A stretch of DNA of 44,830 nucleotides from Oscillospiraceae bacterium (GTDB lineage: Bacteria; Bacillota; Clostridia; Oscillospirales; CAG-272): positions 1 to 44,830 of the forward strand of contig SVQI01000014.1 of the NCBI GenBank assembly GCA_015065455.1, read 5' to 3'. Positions 7,617 to 15,345 of this stretch are shown here, in pieces (position 1 is the first letter of the stretch; the number at the start of each line of letters is the position of its first letter). The notes beneath the pieces were generated by a model. The model did no database searches. It was not told the DNA's origin and was given only the letters and a program-made list of their open reading frames with translations. The position numbers and the translations under genes are program-made.

Positions 7617-10115
7617 ATGAAGCTTTCATTTTCAACAAAGGGCTGGCATAACAGCAGCTTTGAAGAATTTTGCGAGATTGCCGAAAATCTTAAGTTCAAG
7701 GGAATCGAGCTGCATAATATAAATAATAGACTGTTTACGGACAGAAACGGCGCATTTCAGGACTACTCTGCCGCCTCTACTCTCAGGCTTTTGTACGATA
7801 AAAAGTTAACTATTCCCTGTATCGATATAATAGCCGATATTTCGGTTGCAGACGAAGAATCCGAGGCTTTTTCTGAAACGGAAAGATGCTTTGAGATAGC
7901 TCAGTTTCTCCATATTGCCTATATTCGTCTTAAAACGAGAAACGAAGATAAGTGCGGAATTGAGTGCGCTGAAGGTTTTATCGAAAAGATATTGCCAAAG
8001 GCAGAAGAACGCGGTATAACCTTGCTTCTTGAAACGTCGGGGCTTTATAAAAATACAGAAACGCTCAGAAATACTCTCGAAAGATTTGCTTCCGATAGCC
8101 TTGGCGCATTGTGGAATCTTTCTGAGGCGTATACTGAAGAAAAAGACCCCGAGGTTATAATAAAAAATCTCGGTGCATATATAAAGCACGTGCATTTTAA
8201 CGATGCAATAAACCAAAACGGCGAGAAAGAATACTGTCTTGCGGGTGAGGGAGAATTGCCCGTTAAGGATATAATGAACGCTTTACGCAGTGTAAACTAC
8301 GATGGCTTTATTTCTCTCGTGTGGGACCCTGCATGGTGCGAAGAAATTGACGATATGGAAATTATTTTTGCACAGTTTACCCACTATATGAAGCAGTTCT
8401 CGGATACCTCAAAGGGAGAGAAAAACTTCTATTATAACAGAGCAAGAACGGGACGCTTCGTTTGGAAAAAGGACGACCTTATTGACCTTACGTTTGGTCA
8501 GGTGCTTGACAGAATGGTTGAGGATTTTCCCGACCAGTACGCTTTTAAATACACGACGCTCGACTATACCAGAACTTACAGCGAATTCAGAGACGACGTT
8601 GACACTTTTGCAAGAGCGCTCATTTCACTCGGTGTTAAGGCGGGGGATAAGGTTGCCGTTTGGGCATCAAACGTTCCTCAGTGGTTTATCTGTTTCTGGG
8701 CGACCGTTAAGATTGGCGCGGTTCTTGTTACCGTTAATACAGCATATAAAATACACGAGGCTGAATATTTGCTCAGACAGTCCGACACTCATACGCTTGT
8801 TATGACTCAGGGCTCAAAAGATACCGACTACGGAGAAATAGTTGCAAGACTTTGCCCCGAGCTTGAAAATACAAAGGCGGGTAAACCCTTGCACAGCAAG
8901 AAATTGCCCTTTTTGCGTAACGTTATTACAGTTGGATTTACCCAAAAGGGTTGCCTTACGTGGAACGATGCTTTGAAGAGAGCTGACGAGGTTCCCGTTG
9001 AAGAAGTGTACAGAATGGCTGCTTTGGTTGATAAGGACGACGTATGTAATATGCAGTATACGTCGGGAACTACAGGATTCCCCAAGGGCGTTATGCTTAC
9101 TCACTATAACGTTGTTAATAACGGCAAGTATATAGGCGACCATATGGATTTGTCTACGGCAGACAGAATGATGATACAGGTTCCTATGTTCCACTGCTTT
9201 GGAATGGTACTCTCAATGACAGCGTCAATGACTCACGGAGCTACTATGTATCCGTTGCCCTATTTTTCACCCAAGCCCGCGCTTGCTTGCGTACACAATG
9301 AACATATTACGACGTTTAACGGCGTTCCGACAATGTTTATTGCAATGATGCAGCATCCCGATTTTGAAAAGACCGACTTTTCATATATGAGAACGGGTAT
9401 TATGGCGGGAGCAAACTGCCCCGCAGACCTTATGAAAAAGGCTACGGAAGTTATGAATATGAAGGAGATAGTATCGGTTTACGGACAGACGGAAGCATCG
9501 CCCGGTTGTACTATGAGCAGTTATTACGATTCTCTTGAGGTTCGTACGGAAACGGTAGGCTCTGCCTTTGCAAACGTAGAGTGCAGAATCGTTGACCCCG
9601 AAACAGGAGAAGAGTGTGCTGTCGGTGAGAATGGCGAGTTCTTGGCGAGGGGCTACAACGTTATGAAGGGTTACTATAAGATGCCGGGAGCAACAGCGGC
9701 GGCAATAGATGCTGACGGCTGGCTTCATTCGGGAGACCTTGCTTGTAAGGACGAAAACGGAAATTACAGAATTACAGGCAGACTTAAGGATATGATAATC
9801 CGAGGCGGAGAAAATATTTACCCGAAGGAAATTGAAGAATTTATCTATACTTGCCCTAAGGTGCGCGACGTTCAGGTTATAGGCGTACCTGATAAAAAAT
9901 ACGGCGAAGAAATTATGGCTTGTATTATTTTGAAAGACGGCGAAAGTATGACCGAAGAGGAAATGAAGGCGTATATCGGCGCTAATATGGCAAGACACAA
10001 AGTGCCGAGATATATTGACTTTGTTGACAGCTTCCCGATGAATGCGGCGGGAAAGATTCAGAAATACAAGATGCGTGAGCAAGCCGTTATAAAACTTGGA
10101 ATTGAGAAGGCGTAA
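7617..10115 (+). CDS. Fusion: xylose-isomerase-like TIM barrel + AMP-forming acyl-CoA synthetase
   Basis: 832 aa with two domains. Residues 1-275 resemble the AP-endonuclease-2/sugar-phosphate isomerase TIM barrel (FKGIELHNINNR, LLLETSGLYKN, YIKHVHFNDA, AGEGELPVKDI). Some expected metal ligands look replaced: LWNLSEAY for the usual D-x-x-H strand, and SLVWDP where a Glu is normal. Residues about 285-832 are a complete ANL-superfamily synthetase: P-loop YTSGTTGFPKGV (481-492), YGQTEAS, HSGDL, the hinge GRLKDMIIRGGENIYPKEIE, and the catalytic Lys813 in AAGKIQK. It should activate a carboxylic acid to acyl-AMP and then the CoA thioester. The acid is unknown. It starts about 20 nt after the LeuA-like gene with an AAAGGGG ribosome site and ends 2 nt before the amidohydrolase. 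Confidence 0.9.
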   Translation: MKLSFSTKGWHNSSFEEFCEIAENLKFKGIELHNINNRLFTDRNGAFQDYSAASTLRLLYDKKLTIPCIDIIADISVADEESEAFSETERCFEIAQFLHIAYIRLKTRNEDKCGIECAEGFIEKILPKAEERGITLLLETSGLYKNTETLRNTLERFASDSLGALWNLSEAYTEEKDPEVIIKNLGAYIKHVHFNDAINQNGEKEYCLAGEGELPVKDIMNALRSVNYDGFISLVWDPAWCEEIDDMEIIFAQFTHYMKQFSDTSKGEKNFYYNRARTGRFVWKKDDLIDLTFGQVLDRMVEDFPDQYAFKYTTLDYTRTYSEFRDDVDTFARALISLGVKAGDKVAVWASNVPQWFICFWATVKIGAVLVTVNTAYKIHEAEYLLRQSDTHTLVMTQGSKDTDYGEIVARLCPELENTKAGKPLHSKKLPFLRNVITVGFTQKGCLTWNDALKRADEVPVEEVYRMAALVDKDDVCNMQYTSGTTGFPKGVMLTHYNVVNNGKYIGDHMDLSTADRMMIQVPMFHCFGMVLSMTASMTHGATMYPLPYFSPKPALACVHNEHITTFNGVPTMFIAMMQHPDFEKTDFSYMRTGIMAGANCPADLMKKATEVMNMKEIVSVYGQTEASPGCTMSSYYDSLEVRTETVGSAFANVECRIVDPETGEECAVGENGEFLARGYNVMKGYYKMPGATAAAIDADGWLHSGDLACKDENGNYRITGRLKDMIIRGGENIYPKEIEEFIYTCPKVRDVQVIGVPDKKYGEEIMACIILKDGESMTEEEMKAYIGANMARHKVPRYIDFVDSFPMNAAGKIQKYKMREQAVIKLGIEKA

Positions 10116-10117
10116 AA

Positions 10118-10927
10118 ATGGTAAAAAACAAATATTATGTAATTGATGCACACTGTCATATATATCCGGAAAAGATTGCATCAAAAGCAGTTGCGGGTAC
10201 GGATAACTTTTATCATGAACATTCGTACGGCAAAGGTACGGTTGAGGATTTGATGATAGTGGGGGATATTGCAGGAATTGACCACTATATTGTGCAGTCA
10301 GTGGCGACAACACCCCATCAGGTTGGTAGAATTAACGAGTTTATTGCAGAAAGCGTTGCAAACAGCGGCGGCAAAATGACAGGGCTCGGAACGCTTCATC
10401 CCGACAGCGAAGATATAGAGGCAGACTTTAAAAATTTGATTGAACTTGGATTAAAGGGCGTTAAGCTTCATCCCGATATACAGAAGTTTAAGATTGACGA
10501 TTACAGATGTCTTAAGATATACGAGCTTTGCGAACGCGAGGGACTTCCGATATTGATGCATACGGGTGATCACAGATTTGACTATTCAAATCCGAACAGA
10601 CTTTTGCCGGTTATGGAGATATATACGGGTCTTACGGTTATAGGGGCGCATTTTGGCGGTTGGTCGATTTGGGAAGAAGCGGCGGAAAAGCTGTCAAAGC
10701 TTCCGAATCTGTACGTTGATACGTCGTCGAGCCTGCCGTATATTTCAAGCGAGACTGCAAAGAAGCTTGTGCATACATACGGTGTAGACAAGGTAATGTT
10801 TGCAACGGACTATCCTATGTGGAGTCCGACAGAGGAGCTTGAAAGATATTTTAGTATCGGCTTGACCGAGGAAGAAAACAGACGCATTTTTTCAGAAAAC
10901 GCAAAGAAACTGTTTAATATTAAATAA
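10118..10927 (+). CDS. Amidohydrolase-2 family metal-dependent hydrolase/decarboxylase
   Basis: 269 aa. It is a TIM-barrel amidohydrolase: HxH at residues 12 and 14 (DAHCHIYPEK), a strand ending in KLHPD, a third His in LMHTGDH, GAHFGGW, and a metal-ligand Asp in FATDYPMW near the C-terminus. All main ligands look intact. Members hydrolyse amides, esters or lactones, or decarboxylate small acids such as aminocarboxymuconate and resorcylate. The substrate cannot be told from sequence. Only 2 nt separate it from the acyl-CoA synthetase fusion, and a terminator follows, so it is the last gene of the T-box operon and presumably acts on the same small-acid pathway. Confidence 0.88.
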   Translation: MVKNKYYVIDAHCHIYPEKIASKAVAGTDNFYHEHSYGKGTVEDLMIVGDIAGIDHYIVQSVATTPHQVGRINEFIAESVANSGGKMTGLGTLHPDSEDIEADFKNLIELGLKGVKLHPDIQKFKIDDYRCLKIYELCEREGLPILMHTGDHRFDYSNPNRLLPVMEIYTGLTVIGAHFGGWSIWEEAAEKLSKLPNLYVDTSSSLPYISSETAKKLVHTYGVDKVMFATDYPMWSPTEELERYFSIGLTEEENRRIFSENAKKLFNIK

Positions 10928-10933
10928 TAAAAG

Positions 10934-10960
10934 ACGGAGTGAATTTCACTCCGTTTTTTT
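10934..10960 (+). terminator. Terminator of the T-box operon
   Basis: Hairpin ACGGAGTG with CACTCCGT followed by seven T's, starting 6 nt past the amidohydrolase stop. Terminators with the same GGAGTG stem recur at 15283 and 31762, and a similar GGAGTGA/CTTCG structure is at 39222. Confidence 0.9.
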
Positions 10961-10984
10961 GATTATAATAAATGATTATCTTTT

Positions 10985-11270
10985 AAAAGTTTTGGGGGAG
11001 TCAAGAGGGCGCTTTTTTAAAAGCGCTCCTTTTGTGTGGGTTCGGGAGCGAAGCTCCTGACACTCTGTGCCTTTTTACGCGCGAAGCGCGTAATTCTCGG
11101 CTCCATCTGATGAGGTAGCGAAGCGGCGGCGAGGGAGTGAATAAAAGTCCGGTGGACTGGTTAGGGGTTCCCCGAGCTGCACGAAGTAAAGCTTGGGGGT
11201 TCACTGGTAGAGCCGAGGTGTGACCGAACCGCAGTAGACGCTGGCGCCGTAGGCGACTGAGGGAGAGAAG
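10985..11270. repeat. Intergenic repeat family B, copy 1, with a family-A fragment inside
   Basis: Has the lead-in GTGTGGGTTCGGGAGCGAAG, then CGCGCGAAGCGCG, TCGGCTCCATCTGATGAGG, GCGAAGCGGCGGCGAGGGAG, ACCGAACCGCAGTAGACGCT and GACTGAGGGAGAGAAG. Two positions hold hairpins that differ between copies: here GTCC-GGT-GGAC and CGCC-GTA-GGCG. Between them lies a fragment of family A (GGGGTTCCCCGAGCTGCACG, about 11163-11205). No gene is seen. Confidence 0.75.
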
Positions 11271-11327
11271 AACAAACGATTTAAATAAACAATACTGCAA
11301 TCGGAAATTTAACATAAATCTCTCCCT

Positions 11328-11385
11328 CCGTCTCGGCAACAAAGTATAGTTATATTGTTTATCTGTTTATTGCCGAGCCACCTCC
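11328..11385. repeat. 58-bp module shared with the 39.0-kb palindromic element
   Basis: CCGTCTCGGCAACA...TGCCGAGCCACCT, an inverted repeat CTCGGCA/TGCCGAG. The same module lies in the opposite orientation at about 38985-39036, where it forms the right part of a family-D element. This shows the repeats are mosaics of smaller units. Confidence 0.6.
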
Positions 11386-11428
11386 CTCCTCAGATGGAGG
11401 TCAAAGTTAGTGCAAATTCGGTAGGATA

Positions 11429-11690
11429 GACGAACTCATCCGTCACACCGCGTTTTATATTTGTAAAAAATAAAGCTTGTTAGCGGTGTGCCACCTTCTC
11501 TCACCAGAGAAGGCTCAGAGTACAACCTTTGTTTTTTGTTTTTATATCATTGTCTTATGATTTTATAAAATATTTTTTATTACTTATAATTTGCACTAAT
11601 TATGCGCCTTCTCCGGTGGGAGAAGGTGGCGTGCCGCCAGTATATTTAAATATATATTAATCATAATGCGGCGCGACGGATGAGTTCGTC
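11429..11690. mobile_element. MITE-like palindromic element (family D), copy 1
   Basis: 262 bp bounded by perfect 16-bp inverted ends: GACGAACTCATCCGTC (11429-11444) and GACGGATGAGTTCGTC (11675-11690). A second, inner inverted pair is GCCACCTTCTC..CAGAGAAGG against CCTTCTCCGGTGGGAGAAGG. The centre is AT-rich and has no open frame. A related element is at 38794-39047. The size, terminal inversion and lack of coding sequence suggest a non-autonomous transposable element; no transposase is in the window. Confidence 0.65.
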
Positions 11691-11717
11691 GATGATATTT
11701 TACAATACAATCTAAAT

Positions 11718-11820
11718 CTGCGTGTTCGGGATCCTTCGCGGCACCGCCGCGTTGTCATTCTTGAGCGTAGTGAAGAATCCCGCGGCGGCTTGCTCAAGGA
11801 TGACAATCGAACACGCGGAG
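11718..11820. repeat. Intergenic repeat family C, copy 2
   Basis: TGTTCGGGATCCTTCGCGGC, TTGTCATTCTTGAGCGTAGT, GAAGAATCCCGCGGCGGC, then CAAGGATGACAATCGAACAC. The best-preserved of three copies. Its ends (GTGTTCG and CGAACAC) are inverted, giving a self-complementary unit. Confidence 0.65.
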
Positions 11821-11899
11821 TAAAACCTTAGTGGCTAAATATGTAGAGGGAGACTTGCTACTTACGATACAATTTTTTGCAATTATATATCAATAGGTA

Positions 11900-11950
11900 T
11901 TGACAAATCAACTCTAATGTGTTAGACTAAAATCGCTCTAATTCATTAGA
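11900..11950 (+). promoter_or_regulatory. blaI promoter with two matched operator-like dyads
   Basis: TTGACA (11900-11905), 17 bp, TAGACT (11923-11928). Two 14-bp dyads with the same arms overlap it: TCTAATGTGTTAGA (11913-11926, covering the -10 region) and TCTAATTCATTAGA (11937-11950). Their centres are 24 bp apart. The placement suits autorepression by the BlaI-type protein encoded next; binding itself is inferred. Confidence 0.7.
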
Positions 11951-11970
11951 TAAAGGATAGGAGAGTTGTT

Positions 11971-12336
11971 ATGAATACACCGAAAGTCTTTGAAAGTGAA
12001 TATCGTTTTTGCCTGATATTATGGGAGCACGAGCCTGTAAAGAGCAGTGAGCTCGTAAGGCTTTGTAAAGAGCAGCTCGGTTGGAAGCCCACTACCACGT
12101 ACACCGTTATTAAACGTTTGTCCGAGCGTGGTGTTTTAAAAAACGAAAACACAGTTGTAACCTCTCTTGTTAGCAAGGATGAGGTTCAAGCCGCCGAAAT
12201 AAACGAGATGGTGGAAAAGATATTTGAGGGTTCTTTGCCTGCTTTTATAGCTGCATTTACCAAGCATCGTAAAATATCAGAGGAGGAAATTGACGAAGTG
12301 CAAAAAATGATTGACAATTTTAGAAAAGGAGAATAA
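11971..12336 (+). CDS. BlaI/MecI/CopY-family transcriptional repressor
   Basis: 121 aa, the normal family size. Residues about 8-75 form the winged helix (YRFCLILWEHEPVKSSELVR, TTTYTVIKRLSERGVL), and the C-terminal helices (83-121) would dimerise. Members repress their own operon until a partner M56 metallopeptidase is activated and the repressor is cleaved. The next gene, 2 nt downstream, is such a peptidase, which strongly supports the pair. The classical cleavage site cannot be placed with confidence. Operator-like dyads lie in its promoter. The inducing signal is unknown; a beta-lactam sensor domain is not evident in the partner. Confidence 0.9.
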   Translation: MNTPKVFESEYRFCLILWEHEPVKSSELVRLCKEQLGWKPTTTYTVIKRLSERGVLKNENTVVTSLVSKDEVQAAEINEMVEKIFEGSLPAFIAAFTKHRKISEEEIDEVQKMIDNFRKGE

Positions 12337-12338
12337 TA

Positions 12339-13865
12339 ATGACTGATATTTTCTTGAAAATTGTAAATATGAGCATATCTGCAAGCTGGGTCGTGCTGGC
12401 TGTATTGCTTTTAAGATTATTACTCAAAAAGGCTCCTAAATGGATAAATTGTGTCCTTTGGGGAATAGTCGGAATCAGACTTATTTTTCCTTTTTCGATA
12501 CAGAGTATGTTGAGCCTTATACCGAGTAAAGAAACAATAAGTCCCGAAATAATGACTGATACTGTCCCTGAAATAAACACGGGTATACCGATTATAAATG
12601 ACACAATCAATCCTGTTATCAACCAAACGTTCTCGCCCGAGCCAACGGCGAGCGCAAACCCGTTGCAGATATGGATTCCCATTATAGCAACAGCGTGGAC
12701 GATCGGTATAGTTGTTATGCTCGCATACACGATGATCAGTTATTTCCGATTGCAAAAGAAGATCGGAACAGCGGTATTGCTGCGTGACAATATCTATCAA
12801 AGCGAGAACGTTGTTTCTCCCTTTGTGCTCGGTATAATTAATCCTAAAATATACCTGCCTTTTAATATAAACGGGCAAGATATGGAGCACGTTATAGCTC
12901 ACGAACAAGCACACATTAAGCGCAAAGACCATTTGTGGAAGCCTATCGGATTTTTATTGCTGACTATACATTGGTTTAACCCTTTGATGTGGCTTGGTTA
13001 CGTATTGCTTTGTCGCGATATCGAGCTTGCTTGTGACGAAAAGGTCGTAAAGAATTTTAATAACGAACAGAAATCCGACTATTCTCAGGCTCTCTTAACT
13101 TGCAGTGTAAACCGTCGTATGATATCAGCGTGTCCTATTGCGTTTGGTGAAGTTGATATAAAGGGCAGAGTCAAATCTGTACTGAATTACAAGAAACCGG
13201 CTTTTTGGATTATCGTTATTGGTATTATCGCGGTAATAGTAGTTGCGGTATGTTTTTTGACTGATCCTTCTGAGCCTGATGATGATACTTTAGCTCCCGT
13301 TGATACAGAAGATACGACAGAAACGACCGATAAAATTGATTCTGATTATACGCCCAACACTGACGATGTGCCTGTCATAAGCGATGAACAAATCAATAAC
13401 GCTCGCATTGCCTATATTGATCATTTACTTCAAATAGAACATAAATATGATCCTATGTATTTTGGCACATATGCGTTTTACGACTTGAATAGAGATGGAA
13501 TGCCTGAGTTGCTTTATTATTGGGAGTTTCATTTGTACATCTATACGTATCAAAATGACAAAGTAAGAAAAATTGACAGTAACTCGGGATTTAATGGAAT
13601 GAACGGATCTATAAAAATTCTGGCAAACGGTGCAATAATGTATGAGCACGTAAGTACGGGTACCGCGTATTACTATGAAACGTTAAATAAAGATAATACT
13701 ATGACAAAAACAAACTTTTACTATTATGATTTTGATGGCATAAAGTATGATTTTTTTGAATATAACGGCAAAGAGGTTAATATGGGTGAGTGGTATGAGC
13801 TGACAAAGGATATTTTTGCAATACCTGAGGCAACAGACATTGAGTGGCACACTTTACCTGACTAA
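12339..13865 (+). CDS. BlaR1-like M56 metallopeptidase with a C-terminal Ca-loop-like domain
   Basis: 508 aa. Membrane helices lie near residues 12-30, 38-60 and 112-135. The M56 zinc-peptidase site HEQAH is at 188-192, followed by IHWFNPLMW and ELACDEKV, as in BlaR1/MecR1. A further membrane helix (about 285-307) leads to an acidic Asp/Thr linker (310-345). The outer domain (about 355-508) contains DLNRDGMPEL (382-391), which resembles an EF-hand-like or FG-GAP calcium loop. No penicillin-binding SxxK/KTG sensor is apparent, so the signal is probably not the classical one. An AAAAGGAG ribosome site and 2-nt spacing link it to the BlaI gene. The outer domain recurs twice in the next protein. 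Confidence 0.9.
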   Translation: MTDIFLKIVNMSISASWVVLAVLLLRLLLKKAPKWINCVLWGIVGIRLIFPFSIQSMLSLIPSKETISPEIMTDTVPEINTGIPIINDTINPVINQTFSPEPTASANPLQIWIPIIATAWTIGIVVMLAYTMISYFRLQKKIGTAVLLRDNIYQSENVVSPFVLGIINPKIYLPFNINGQDMEHVIAHEQAHIKRKDHLWKPIGFLLLTIHWFNPLMWLGYVLLCRDIELACDEKVVKNFNNEQKSDYSQALLTCSVNRRMISACPIAFGEVDIKGRVKSVLNYKKPAFWIIVIGIIAVIVVAVCFLTDPSEPDDDTLAPVDTEDTTETTDKIDSDYTPNTDDVPVISDEQINNARIAYIDHLLQIEHKYDPMYFGTYAFYDLNRDGMPELLYYWEFHLYIYTYQNDKVRKIDSNSGFNGMNGSIKILANGAIMYEHVSTGTAYYYETLNKDNTMTKTNFYYYDFDGIKYDFFEYNGKEVNMGEWYELTKDIFAIPEATDIEWHTLPD

Positions 13866-13913
13866 AATTACACTAATCATTGAAATAAACAAGAGGTAGG
13901 TGCAAAGAATATA

Positions 13914-15272
13914 ATGAAAACAGCATTAAACTACAAGAAACCGTTTTTTTTGATTGTTGTTATTGCCGTTGTTGCGGTAATCGTGGTAGCAGTATGCCTT
14001 TTAATTGCTCCTGCGAAGCCTGATGATGATACTTTATCTCCCGTTGATACGATAGACACAACAGAGACGATGGATACACTTGATACAGATAATACACCTG
14101 ATACGGACGACACACCTGACGTAAGCCCTGAACAAATCAATGAAGCTGTTAATGCCTACGAGGATTATTTAAATAAACTGTATAAAGAATCTCATTCTCA
14201 ATATTTGGGTGCCTATACAGTTTATGATATGAACACAGATGGGATGCCAGAGTTATTTTATTGGTTAGATTATGATTTGATTGTTTGTACATATCAAAAC
14301 TGCAGTGTAAAAAAGCTTGACACTGATTCGGGATATAATGTAAATGACGGCCCTATAGATATACTGGAAAACGGTGCAGTATTGTATAAGAAGTTGGACT
14401 TAGGGAAGTTGGACTTAGGTGATTTTTATTGCTATCAAATTGTGAATAAAGATTATACGATAACAAATCTTTATTTTTCATATTATTTTGATGGTGACCC
14501 TAAGTATGATAGTTTTAAATATGATGGTAAAGATGTTAATATGGGTGAGTGGTATGAACTGACAAAGGATATTTTGGCAATGTCCCATGCAGATGTTAGG
14601 TGGAAAACTATACATAACGATAGGTGGCCATATACTACTGATACGGACGACACACCCGTTACAGACGACACACCCGTTACAGACGACACACTCGCTACAG
14701 ACGACACACTCGCTACGGACGACGCACCCGTGACGGACGATATACCTGTAACAGATAATACACCTGTAACAGATGATACTCCTATAATAAACGTAACCCC
14801 TGAATTGGTTAATGAAGCTGTAAATGCCTATGTGGATTATTTAAATAAACTGAATGATAATAATAGTCCGCCTTTGGGGAATTATGCAGTTTATGATATG
14901 AACAGAGATGGAATTCCGGAGTTGGTTTATTTTGAATGGTTTCATTTGTTCATCTGCACATATCAGGATGGTAGAGTAATACAACTTGATAATAATTCGG
15001 GTTTTAATGCAATGAACGGACCTATAAGAATCTTGGCAAACGGTGCAGTGTTGTATAGGCATGATAGTACGGGTATATTCTATTGTTATGAAGTGTTGAA
15101 CAAAGACTATACAATATCACAGCTGAATTTTGGTGAATTCGAGCCAAACGATGATTATTGGTTTGAAGAGTTTAATATTAAATATACCAAAGAAGAGTGG
15201 CATGAGCTGACGAAGGATATCTTTGCAATACCCGAGGCGACAGACATCGAGTGGAGAGCTTTAACTGACTAA
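13914..15272 (+). CDS. Membrane-anchored protein with two Ca-loop-like domains and a TDDTPV repeat linker
   Basis: 452 aa. Its first 60 residues parallel the BlaR1-like neighbour from its last membrane helix onward: both read LNYKKP, a hydrophobic helix (here about 10-33), P-x-x-PDDDTL, PVDT and a Thr/Asp linker. It then has two copies of the neighbour's outer domain, with loops DMNTDGMPEL (105-114) and DMNRDGIPEL (328-337). A linker of about nine six-residue units (TDDTPV type, about 243-292) joins them, encoded by 18-bp DNA repeats. It has no peptidase domain. Tandem duplication of the 3' part of the upstream gene followed by domain doubling is the simplest reading. It is probably co-transcribed (48-nt gap). 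The function is unknown; a sensor or ligand-binding partner is possible. Confidence 0.85.
   Translation: MKTALNYKKPFFLIVVIAVVAVIVVAVCLLIAPAKPDDDTLSPVDTIDTTETMDTLDTDNTPDTDDTPDVSPEQINEAVNAYEDYLNKLYKESHSQYLGAYTVYDMNTDGMPELFYWLDYDLIVCTYQNCSVKKLDTDSGYNVNDGPIDILENGAVLYKKLDLGKLDLGDFYCYQIVNKDYTITNLYFSYYFDGDPKYDSFKYDGKDVNMGEWYELTKDILAMSHADVRWKTIHNDRWPYTTDTDDTPVTDDTPVTDDTLATDDTLATDDAPVTDDIPVTDNTPVTDDTPIINVTPELVNEAVNAYVDYLNKLNDNNSPPLGNYAVYDMNRDGIPELVYFEWFHLFICTYQDGRVIQLDNNSGFNAMNGPIRILANGAVLYRHDSTGIFYCYEVLNKDYTISQLNFGEFEPNDDYWFEEFNIKYTKEEWHELTKDIFAIPEATDIEWRALTD
14636..14786 (+). repeat. 18-bp in-frame tandem repeats (TDDTPV codons)
   Basis: About eight to nine degenerate 18-bp units of the type ACAGACGACACACCCGTT, each encoding T-D-D-T-P-V or a close variant. 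The period is a multiple of three and the frame stays open, so unit gain or loss would change linker length without a frameshift. Confidence 0.85.
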
Positions 15273-15282
15273 AAAATAAACA

Positions 15283-15313
15283 AAAAGACGGAGTGATTTT
15301 CACTCCGTCTTTT
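15283..15313. terminator. Bidirectional terminator
   Basis: AAAAGACGGAGTG and CACTCCGTCTTTT form a perfect 13-bp stem with A's on one side and T's on the other. It can serve both the BlaR-like operon (plus) and the CorC-like gene (minus). Confidence 0.85.
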
Positions 15314-15345
15314 AAGTATTATAAAACACAATATATAATATTTCG

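Noticed and set aside
11001..11342. 113-codon open frame on the minus strand
   Set aside because: It runs through family-B and family-A repeats. The same translated phrases recur wherever the repeat occurs, and there is no ribosome site, so it is a repeat artefact.
14636..14786. CRISPR-like array of short repeats
   Set aside because: The 18-bp units have no spacers, stay in one reading frame and encode a protein linker.
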